Assembly: GCA_036506495.1 (NCBI GenBank)
Contig: DASXRQ010000021.1
Location: 1-5,645, forward strand
Direction: 5' to 3'
DNA from: DASXRC01 sp036506495
GTDB lineage: Bacteria; Actinomycetota; Actinomycetes; Mycobacteriales; Micromonosporaceae
DNA length: 5,645 nucleotides
The position numbers and the translations under genes were made by a program. Of this stretch, positions 1 to 5,645 are shown piece by piece. How positions within the stretch are numbered: position 1 is the stretch's first letter; every line of letters begins with the position of its first letter. The notes beneath the pieces are model-generated. The model made no database searches. It was not told where the DNA came from and saw nothing but the letters and a program-made list of their open reading frames with translations.

Positions 1-527
1 CGACGCTGTTCGCCACACTGGACGCCGTCAAGGCCAGCCCGGAGATCGCGGACTTCCGGTTCCGCGCCCGCAACACGTGGGTGAGCGGCACCCACAACCG
101 CACGACCATCCAGGGCTTCTACGGCGCCGGCCAGGAAGACACGAGCCGGACCGAGCCGTTCACGTACGACGCCGACCACCCGGCCATCCTGGTGGGCAAC
201 AATCACGGGCCGACCCCGGTCGAATTCCTTCTGCACGCCATCGCGGCATGCCTCACCTCGGGACTCGCGAACATCGCCGCGGCGCGTGGCGTGGATCTGC
301 GGCGCGTCGAATCCACTGTGGAAGGCGACATCGACCTGTTGGGCATCCTCGGGCTGTCCGACGAGGTCCGCAACGGCTACCAGCAGATCCGGGTGAGCTT
401 CGTCGTCGAGGGCGATGCGACTCCCGAGCAACTCCAGGCGCTCGTCGAGCAGTCCCGCCGCCGTTCCGCGGTCTATGACGTCCTGACCAACGGCACCGAC
501 GTCGTCATCGACGTCATGACCCGCTGA
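1..527 (+). CDS. OsmC family protein (5' end cut by the window edge)
   Basis: The frame is open from the left edge; the first whole codon is at position 3 and TGA is at 525-527, giving 174 visible residues. OsmC/Ohr-fold proteins usually reduce organic hydroperoxides through a Cys pair, though many members have unknown roles. What is seen: an N-terminal part (LFATLDAVKASPE, then FRARNTWVSGTHNRTTIQGF) resembling the longer actinobacterial OsmC subfamily, a GPTPVEFLLHAIAACLTSGLA helix carrying the conserved Cys (codon 249-251), and a C-terminal strand ending VVIDVMTR. A GTG at 81 could mimic a start, but the conserved sequence upstream of it shows the gene begins before the window, with probably only 10-20 residues missing. 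The second catalytic Cys expected near the C-terminal helix is not there: the matching stretch reads RRRSAVYDVLTNG, with Ser at 465-467. Canonical peroxidase activity is therefore doubtful. It is followed after 6 nt by a flavoprotein gene, which suggests an operon. The family call is firm; the function is open. Confidence 0.93.
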   Translation, partial: TLFATLDAVKASPEIADFRFRARNTWVSGTHNRTTIQGFYGAGQEDTSRTEPFTYDADHPAILVGNNHGPTPVEFLLHAIAACLTSGLANIAAARGVDLRRVESTVEGDIDLLGILGLSDEVRNGYQQIRVSFVVEGDATPEQLQALVEQSRRRSAVYDVLTNGTDVVIDVMTR

Positions 528-533
528 CCGGAC

Positions 534-1760
534 ATGTCTCACGTCTCCGTCGTTATCGTCGGTGCTGGCCAGGCCGGTCTCGCCGTGAGCCACCTGCTCA
601 CCAGCGCCGGCGTCGACCACGTCGTCCTGGAGCGCGGCCGCACGGCGCAGCGATGGGACTCCCACTACTGGGACTCCCTGCGCCTGCTGACCCCGAACTG
701 GCTCAGCCGCCTGCCCGGCTACCGGTACACCGGCGAAGATCCGGCGGGGTTCATGACCGCCGCCGATGTCGCCGGCTTCCTGCGCACCTACGCGGTGGGC
801 GCGCCGGTGGTCGAGGACGCCGAGGTCACCTCGGTCCACGCCGTCGATGCCGGCTACCGCGTCCGCACCGGTGCCGGGTCATGGTCGGCGCGCGCCGTGG
901 TCGTCGCGACCGGCTGGTGCGACCGGCCCCGAGTGCCGGGCGCCGCCCTCGACACTCGCGTCGAGCAGCTCACCCCGGCCAGCTACCGCAACCCCGCGAC
1001 GCTTCCGGACGGCGGAGTGCTCATCGTCGGCGCCTCGGCCAGCGGCACGCAGCTGGCGGACGAGCTGGTCACCGCCGGACGGACGGTGATGCTCGCAGTG
1101 GGCAGCCACAGCCGGTTGCCGCGGCGGTACCGGGGCTTCGACATCATGTGGTGGCTCGATGCCATGGGTGTGCTCGACCGGCGCCTGGACGAGCGCCGAT
1201 CGCCGGCCGAGCCGTCCATGCAGCTGGTGGGCCGCTCCGACGGGCGCGACGTGGACCTGCGTACCTTGCAGGACCGCGGGGTCCGCCTGGCCGGGCGGCT
1301 CACCGGCGTCGACGGCCACCGGCTCCGGTTCGCCGACGACCTCGCCGACACCACCCGCCGCGCCGACCGTCGCCTGGTGAACCTCCTGCGGCGCGTCGAC
1401 GGGTTCGCCCGCGCCGCCAGGCTGAGCGCGGAGATCGAAGAACCGCCGGTCCGCGCCGCACGGACCGGCGGGGCCGTGTCCGCGCTCGACCTGCGGCGTA
1501 CGGGGATCGGCAGCGTCATCTGGGCAACCGGATACCGGCGCGCCTATCCCTGGCTCCACGTGCCCGTCCTCGACCCGGCCGGTGAGATCCGCCACCGCGC
1601 CGGCGCGACCGCGGCGCCGGGCCTGTACGTCATCGGCATGCGCTGGCAGTCGCGGCGTAACTCGGCGCAGCTCGACGGCGTCCGGCACGACGCGGTGACC
1701 GTGGTGTCCCGGGTGCTCGACCACCTCGGCGCCGGATCGCACCTGCGGAGGGCCGCGTGA
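534..1760 (+). CDS. FMO-like (CzcO-type) NAD(P)/FAD-dependent oxidoreductase
   Basis: This 408-residue flavoprotein is predicted to oxidise or oxygenate a small organic substrate using FAD and NAD(P)H in the cytoplasm; the substrate is unknown. Visible parts in order: an FAD-binding Rossmann motif GAGQAG (residues 10-15); an FMO-like stretch with WDSLRLLTPNW and PGY; ATGW (125-128) leading into RPRVPG; a second dinucleotide motif GASASG (166-171), expected to bind NAD(P)H; a second ATGY (331-334); and a C-terminal GLYVIG...QSRRNSAQLDG FAD-closing segment. The HxxxY part of the FMO/Baeyer-Villiger fingerprint reads TPASY (147-151), so the His is absent. There is no redox-active CxxxxC pair, which argues against a disulfide reductase. 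The ATG at 534 is chosen because it puts the Rossmann motif at the usual N-terminal position. No clear Shine-Dalgarno precedes it, so translation probably depends on coupling to the OsmC gene ending 6 nt upstream. It overlaps the next gene by 4 nt. The fold is confident; monooxygenase versus simple oxidoreductase is undecided. Confidence 0.9.
   Translation: MSHVSVVIVGAGQAGLAVSHLLTSAGVDHVVLERGRTAQRWDSHYWDSLRLLTPNWLSRLPGYRYTGEDPAGFMTAADVAGFLRTYAVGAPVVEDAEVTSVHAVDAGYRVRTGAGSWSARAVVVATGWCDRPRVPGAALDTRVEQLTPASYRNPATLPDGGVLIVGASASGTQLADELVTAGRTVMLAVGSHSRLPRRYRGFDIMWWLDAMGVLDRRLDERRSPAEPSMQLVGRSDGRDVDLRTLQDRGVRLAGRLTGVDGHRLRFADDLADTTRRADRRLVNLLRRVDGFARAARLSAEIEEPPVRAARTGGAVSALDLRRTGIGSVIWATGYRRAYPWLHVPVLDPAGEIRHRAGATAAPGLYVIGMRWQSRRNSAQLDGVRHDAVTVVSRVLDHLGAGSHLRRAA
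1747..1752 (+). promoter_or_regulatory. Shine-Dalgarno site for the second flavoprotein gene
   Basis: GGAGGG lies inside the end of the upstream gene, 4 nt before the GTG at 1757. It is the clearest ribosome binding site in the window. It supports GTG 1757 as the start and so the 4-nt GTGA overlap with the preceding stop codon. Confidence 0.75.
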
Positions 1761-2908
1761 ACACCACCTGGGACGTCATCATCGTCGGCGCGCGGGTGGC
1801 TGGCGCGTCCACGGCGCTGTTGCTGGCCAAGGCCGGCCTGCGAGTGTTGTGCGTGGACCGCGCCCGCTTCGGCAGCGACACCCTGTCGACACACGCGCTG
1901 ATGCGCGCGGGCACGGTCCAGTTGCAGCGATGGGGCCTGCTCGGGGACATCGTCGCGGCCGGCACGCCACCGGTGCGCCGGACCGTGTTCCACTACGGCG
2001 ACGAGGACGTGTCCGTATCGATCCGGCCCGCGGCCGGAGTCGACGCGCTTTACGCGCCCCGGCGAACCCTGATCGATTCGGTGATCGGCGAAGCGGCCAG
2101 CGCGGCCGGCGCCACCCTGCGGTTCGGCGCCGCGGTCACCGGCCTGCTTCGCGGCACGGACGGCCGGATCACCGGTATCACCACGCGCGGGCGCGACGGG
2201 TCCGTCCGGACCGACCGGGCGGGGCTCGTGGTCGGCGCCGACGGGCGGTATTCCCTCGTCGCCGCGGCGGTCGGCGCCCCCACCGAGTTGCGCGGGCAGA
2301 CCGCGTCCGCTTTCGTGTACGGCTACTGGGCCGACCTTCCGGTCGACGGGTACGAATGGTTCTACCGCCCCGGCATGAGCGCTGGCGCCATCCCCACGAA
2401 TGACGGCCTGACCTGCGTGTTCGTCGGGGCGCCACCCGGGCGGCTGGCCCGCCTCGTGCGTACCGGGGGCAGTGAGCACGCGGTCGCGGCCCTGGGCGGC
2501 AGCCTTGGCCCGCGGCTCCGCACCGCCCAGCGGGTGGGCGGACTGCGCTACGTCCGCGGTCTACGCGCCCACCTGCGGCGCTCCTGGGGACCCGGCTGGG
2601 CGCTCGTCGGCGACGCCGGATATTGGAAGGACCCGCTCAGCACCCATGGCATGTCGGACGCGCTTCGCGACGCCGAACTGCTGGCCCGCGCCGTGACGGA
2701 CGCGCCGGCACCGGGCAGCGACCAACTCGACGCCCTCGCCGAATACCAGGCGGTCCGGGACCGCTTGGCACGGCCGCTGCTCGACGTGACCGAACGTATC
2801 GCCGGCTACCGGTGGAACCTTGCCGAGGTGCGCCGGTTGCTCATGACGCTCTCGTCGACCATGACCGACGAACTCGAACTGCTCGCCGAACTCCCGGTCG
2901 CATCATGA
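1757..2908 (+). CDS. FAD-dependent oxidoreductase/monooxygenase, PHBH fold
   Basis: This 383-residue protein has the layout of group A flavoprotein monooxygenases and the related geranylgeranyl-reductase-like oxidoreductases, which bind FAD tightly and hydroxylate or reduce small, often aromatic or isoprenoid, substrates. Seen: the first FAD motif as GARVAG (residues 11-16), with Arg in place of the middle Gly, a common variant in this subgroup; the acidic residue D34 ending the second strand (VLCVDR); DTLSTHALMRAG (from residue 41), typical of the subgroup; the DG motif GADGR (160-164); and the GD motif GDAGYWKDP (from 285), followed by HGMSDALRDAELLA. The His common after GDA in phenol hydroxylase-type enzymes is replaced here by Gly-Tyr. 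Length is normal for a single-domain member, with no thioredoxin-like C-terminal domain. It starts at GTG inside the previous stop codon with a good ribosome site, so the two flavoproteins are probably made together. No signal peptide or membrane segment is seen. The substrate cannot be inferred. Confidence 0.92.
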   Translation: MNTTWDVIIVGARVAGASTALLLAKAGLRVLCVDRARFGSDTLSTHALMRAGTVQLQRWGLLGDIVAAGTPPVRRTVFHYGDEDVSVSIRPAAGVDALYAPRRTLIDSVIGEAASAAGATLRFGAAVTGLLRGTDGRITGITTRGRDGSVRTDRAGLVVGADGRYSLVAAAVGAPTELRGQTASAFVYGYWADLPVDGYEWFYRPGMSAGAIPTNDGLTCVFVGAPPGRLARLVRTGGSEHAVAALGGSLGPRLRTAQRVGGLRYVRGLRAHLRRSWGPGWALVGDAGYWKDPLSTHGMSDALRDAELLARAVTDAPAPGSDQLDALAEYQAVRDRLARPLLDVTERIAGYRWNLAEVRRLLMTLSSTMTDELELLAELPVAS

Positions 2909-2951
2909 GGCCAGGAACGACGTCGCGACTAGCATGCGGTACGTGGGTGTG
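2909..2951 (+). other. Short intergenic spacer before the regulator gene
   Basis: This 43-nt gap separates the second flavoprotein gene from the regulator. It is rich in small palindromes: CGACGTCG (2918-2925), GCATGC (2932-2937) and the left half of a larger dyad. It has no strong Shine-Dalgarno, no terminator-like stem with a T-run and no convincing -35/-10 pair. Read-through transcription from the flavoprotein genes into the regulator is therefore plausible. A 15-codon reading frame (2905-2952) crosses it, described under findings. Confidence 0.5.
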
Positions 2952-2970
2952 ATGCACGTGCACATCACCC
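2945..2970. promoter_or_regulatory. Imperfect dyad over the regulator start codon
   Basis: The arms GGGTG (2945-2949) and CACCC (2966-2970) flank a central perfect palindrome TGCACGTGCA (2953-2962). Read as one 26-bp dyad centred between 2957 and 2958, 10 of 13 pairs match. A different register pairs GTGATG (2949-2954) with CATCAC (2963-2968), which in mRNA would place the ATG at 2952 in a stem. It could be a protein operator (autoregulation) or an RNA hairpin limiting initiation. It could also be chance in a GC-rich background; no function is shown. Confidence 0.25.
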
Positions 2971-5645
2971 TGTTGGGCGGCTTCGAGGTGGTCGCCGACG
3001 GCCGCCGCGTGCCACCGGCGGACTGGCACCGGCGGCAAGCGGCGGCGCTGGTCAAGCTGCTGGCGCTCGTACCCGGACGGTCGTTGCACCGCGAACGGGT
3101 GATCGACGCGCTCTGGTCCGGCCTCGACCTCGACGAGGCCGCCCCGCGGCTGCACAAGGCAGCCCATTACGCCCGTCGATCGCTCGGCGATCCCCGATCG
3201 CTGGTGCTGAACGGTGAAACCGTAGCGCTCTGCCCCGACGCCGACGTCGACGTCGACGCGATCCGGTTCGAGCGGCTGGCCGAGTCCGCGCGGGACGCCC
3301 GGACCGCCGGCGACGCCGCCGACGCCTACCCCGGCGAGCTGCTGCCACAGGACGTTTACGACCCATGGACGCAGGAGCCGCGGGAGCGGCTCCGGCTGCT
3401 GTACCTGCGGATGCTGCGCACAGCCGGCCGGTGGGAAGCCCTCACCGCCGCCGACCCCTCCGACGAGCAGGCGCATCTCGCCCTCATCCGCAGTCTGGCC
3501 GGTGCCGGCGACCGGCGTTCCGCGCTGCGCCAATTCGAGCGGCTGGAAGGCGGTCTGCGGCGTGAGTTGGGCGTCGCGCCGAGCCCGGAGGCGCTGCGCC
3601 TGCGCGACGAACTGCTGGCCACCGCCGGTGCGACGCGCCCCGCTGTCAAGATCGCGTTGGTGGGGCGTGACGGGGAGCAGGCCCGCGTGGCTCGGCTGCT
3701 CGAATCCGTGCGTCAGGGCCGGGGACGGGTCCTCTTCCTCGGTGGCCCGGCCGGCATCGGCAAGTCCGCGCTGCTGACGGCTGTCGACGGGGCGGCCACG
3801 GCGCAGCGGATGCGGGTCGGCGCCGGCGTCGCGGCACGCATCGAAGGCGACTGGCCGTACGCGCCGGTCCTGGAGGCGCTGGCCGACCTGTGCCGCCACC
3901 ACCCCACCCTGCTGGACGGGCTCGACGACGCGTTCCGCGATGAGATCGAGCGCGGGTTGTCCGGGCGCCAGTTCAGTTGGGACGGCCAGGGCGCACACCA
4001 GCGGCTGTTCGTCGCCACGGCAGAGTTGCTCCGGCTGGCCGCCGCCGGCGCGGGCGCGGTGCTCATCGTCGACGATGCGCACGACGCCGACGAGGGGAGC
4101 CTGCGCCTGCTGCACTACCTCGCGCGCAGCACGGTGACCGAACGGCTGCTGATCGCGGTGGGGCACCGCCCGGCCGCGGGGATCCTCGCCGAGGTCCGGC
4201 AGAGCCTGCTCGCCCGGGGCAGCGCCATGGCACTGGAGCTCACGCCGCTGCGGCCGGCGAGTGCCGCGGCGCTCGCCCGCCGTCACGCGCCCGCCGCCGA
4301 CCCGGCCGCCCTGGACGCGATCTGCGAGGCGTCGGCCGGGTTGCCGTTCGCCGTGGTCGAGCTCGCGCGCGATCTCCGGCCCGATCGGTCCGCTTCGCTC
4401 GCCGCGGGGCTTCCCGAGCCCGTCCGGCGGGCGATGTCCGCCGCGGCGGTGCTGGGGTCTACCTTCGACACCGACGAGTTCGCCGGCGTGACCGGCATGT
4501 CGGATCAGGACGCCTACGCGGTACTGGACGAGGCGGTGGTTCGGCACGTCGTACAGCGGACCGGCGGAGGCTACGCGTTCCGGCACGCGCTCATCCGCGA
4601 GTCGCTGCTCGACATCGCAGGAGCCGACGCGCGGCGCGACGCGCACCGGCGGGCCGCCGCCACGCTGCGACGGCTGGGCCGGTCCCCGGCGCGGATCGGC
4701 CACCATCTGGTGCAAGGTGGCCAGCCGGCCGACGCCGTACCGTGGATACTCACCGCGGCCGAGACCGAGGCGGCGCTCGGCGCGTACCGGGACGCACTCG
4801 CCACCCTCGACACCGTCCGCGCGTTCGCGTCCGGTGCGGAACGGGCGCGGTTGCTGGCCCTGAGGGCCGACCTGCTCAGCGCGTGCGGCGACCTCGGCGC
4901 GGTCCTCGCCTACCGGGAGGCACTTGCGGCCACGTCCGACCCGGGCACGCGCGTGTGGGTGCGTACCCAGCTCGCGCGGGCCGCGACCTACGCCGGTGAC
5001 CTGGACACCGCGGAGCTCGCCCTCGCCGGGCTCGAGCTCGACGGCGGCGAGAACGACGCCGCGCTGTTGCTGGCCCGGGGCAACCTCGCATACTTCCGGC
5101 ACGACTTCGCCGCTGCCGACGAGGCGGCCGCCGAGGCGCACCGCCGGATCGGCCTCGGTACCGGCGGAAGCTGGCGGCTGTTCAGCCTGATCGCCTTGCA
5201 GGGTCTGCTCGCCCACCATCGAGGCGAGTGGTTCCAGCGCCTACGCGCGGAGTTGCGCGGCGGGATCCGCCGGCCGGACCTGGTGGCGGGGATCTTCGAC
5301 TCGCACCTGTGCGTCGCCGAGTATCTGCTGTACGGGCCGACCCCGTACGACGACGTGATCGCGCTCGCCGGCGAGTTGCGCGACACCGCCGAGCGGGCCG
5401 GCGTGCTGCGCGCGGTCGCGTTCGCCACTGCCCTGCGCGGAGAGGCCGCGCTGCTCAAGGGTGACCTCGATCTGGCCGAATCGGAGCTGCAGGCCGCCGC
5501 CGACCTGCACCACGACCTGGAGTCATCCGCCGGCGAGGCGCACTCGTTGCAGCGCCTCGCCGAGGTCCACCTGGCCCGCGGCGACCGGCAGACCGCGACC
5601 CGGCTGCTGCGCCGGGCCCTGCCGCTGGCCCGCTGGTCGTTGATC
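2952..5645 (+). CDS. BTAD/AAA-ATPase/TPR transcriptional regulator (3' end cut by the window edge)
   Basis: The frame is open from ATG 2952 to the right edge without a stop: 898 residues, C-terminus missing. It is predicted to be a large cytoplasmic regulator related to AfsR/SARP and LAL-type proteins, in which ATP binding and TPR-mediated sensing control DNA binding. Domains: winged-helix-like N-terminus (about 1-90; ITLLGGFEVVADGR, then LHRERVIDALW at 45-55); BTAD all-helical domain (about 98-220, starting DVDVDAIRFERLA and closing RRELGVAPSPE at 203-213); AAA/STAND-like ATPase opening VGRD (237), with Walker A GPAGIGKS (265-272) and Walker B VLIVDDAH (370-377); FRHALIRESLLD (from 543), usual in LAL-type ATPases; then Ala/Leu-rich TPR-like helices from about 580 to the end. 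ATG 2952 (MHVHITLLGG) fits the family N-terminus. An in-frame ATG at 2934 would add six residues, with GTG at 2943 or 2949 also possible; none has a clear ribosome site. Full-length relatives run around 1,000 residues or more, so a modest part is missing, and a C-terminal LuxR helix-turn-helix cannot be excluded. Confidence 0.93.
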   Translation, partial: MHVHITLLGGFEVVADGRRVPPADWHRRQAAALVKLLALVPGRSLHRERVIDALWSGLDLDEAAPRLHKAAHYARRSLGDPRSLVLNGETVALCPDADVDVDAIRFERLAESARDARTAGDAADAYPGELLPQDVYDPWTQEPRERLRLLYLRMLRTAGRWEALTAADPSDEQAHLALIRSLAGAGDRRSALRQFERLEGGLRRELGVAPSPEALRLRDELLATAGATRPAVKIALVGRDGEQARVARLLESVRQGRGRVLFLGGPAGIGKSALLTAVDGAATAQRMRVGAGVAARIEGDWPYAPVLEALADLCRHHPTLLDGLDDAFRDEIERGLSGRQFSWDGQGAHQRLFVATAELLRLAAAGAGAVLIVDDAHDADEGSLRLLHYLARSTVTERLLIAVGHRPAAGILAEVRQSLLARGSAMALELTPLRPASAAALARRHAPAADPAALDAICEASAGLPFAVVELARDLRPDRSASLAAGLPEPVRRAMSAAAVLGSTFDTDEFAGVTGMSDQDAYAVLDEAVVRHVVQRTGGGYAFRHALIRESLLDIAGADARRDAHRRAAATLRRLGRSPARIGHHLVQGGQPADAVPWILTAAETEAALGAYRDALATLDTVRAFASGAERARLLALRADLLSACGDLGAVLAYREALAATSDPGTRVWVRTQLARAATYAGDLDTAELALAGLELDGGENDAALLLARGNLAYFRHDFAAADEAAAEAHRRIGLGTGGSWRLFSLIALQGLLAHHRGEWFQRLRAELRGGIRRPDLVAGIFDSHLCVAEYLLYGPTPYDDVIALAGELRDTAERAGVLRAVAFATALRGEAALLKGDLDLAESELQAAADLHHDLESSAGEAHSLQRLAEVHLARGDRQTATRLLRRALPLARWSLI

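Noticed and set aside
81..83. GTG as the start of the OsmC gene
   Set aside because: The frame stays open upstream to the window edge and encodes conserved family sequence (LFATLDAVKASPE...FRARNTWV), so this GTG is an internal Val codon.
653..1585. 310-codon plus-strand frame inside the FMO-like gene
   Set aside because: It is Arg/Pro/Gly-rich with no motif, while the overlapping frame has both dinucleotide-binding motifs and two ATG(Y/W) motifs.
879..2479. Overlapping minus-strand frames (879-1742 and 1544-2479) across the two flavoprotein genes
   Set aside because: Composition is of the antisense-shadow type, no domain is visible, and they conflict with well-supported genes.
2930..2935. 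TAGCAT as a -10 promoter element for the regulator
   Set aside because: It has a reasonable TANNNT pattern, but the hexamer about 17 nt upstream (GAGGCC) does not resemble a -35 box, so a promoter cannot be supported.
3243..3257. GACGTC-type tandem repeat
   Set aside because: It encodes Asp-Val-Asp-Val-Asp at the start of the BTAD domain and is explained by codon preference, not by a DNA repeat element.
2841..5219. 792-codon open frame on the minus strand, antisense to the regulator
   Set aside because: It reads as Gly/Gln/Arg/Pro-rich sequence with no recognisable domain, and the plus strand here encodes clear BTAD, Walker A/B and TPR-like features. Long antisense frames are expected in GC-rich DNA.
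1..5645. CRISPR arrays, insertion sequences, tRNA or rRNA genes
   Set aside because: No regularly spaced repeats, transposase sequence, terminal inverted repeats or RNA gene signatures were seen; nearly all bases lie within the four genes.

Overview
The window is very GC-rich, with strong G/C bias at third codon positions and four tightly packed plus-strand genes. It also carries a BTAD-AAA type regulator, a protein class concentrated in Actinomycetota. Together these point to a chromosomal segment of an actinomycete. The genus cannot be told from the sequence alone.

Layout, left to right: (1) the 3' part of an OsmC-family gene, cut by the left edge (1-527); (2) an FMO-like/CzcO-like two-dinucleotide-fold flavoprotein (534-1760); (3) a PHBH-fold (group A type) FAD-dependent oxidoreductase (1757-2908); (4) a large BTAD/AAA-ATPase/TPR regulator that is still open at the right edge (2952-5645). 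No RNA genes, mobile elements, CRISPR arrays or convincing terminators were seen.

The first three genes look like one transcription and translation unit. Only 6 nt separate genes 1 and 2, genes 2 and 3 overlap by 4 nt (GTGA), and all are on one strand. The OsmC-fold protein and the two flavoproteins form a plausible small redox module: oxygenation or reduction of an unknown organic substrate, with an OsmC-like partner that may handle peroxides or small organic molecules. The regulator follows after only 43 nt in the same direction and could be co-transcribed. By its architecture it is a candidate pathway-specific, nucleotide-dependent activator of this cluster or of genes beyond the right edge. 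The substrate and pathway are not identifiable from the window.

Points worth a second look: the OsmC protein keeps only one of the two usual catalytic cysteines; the FMO-like protein has Thr where the FMO/BVMO fingerprint has His; a 15-codon reading frame bridges genes 3 and 4 with overlapping stop/start codons at both ends; and an imperfect dyad lies over the regulator's start codon.
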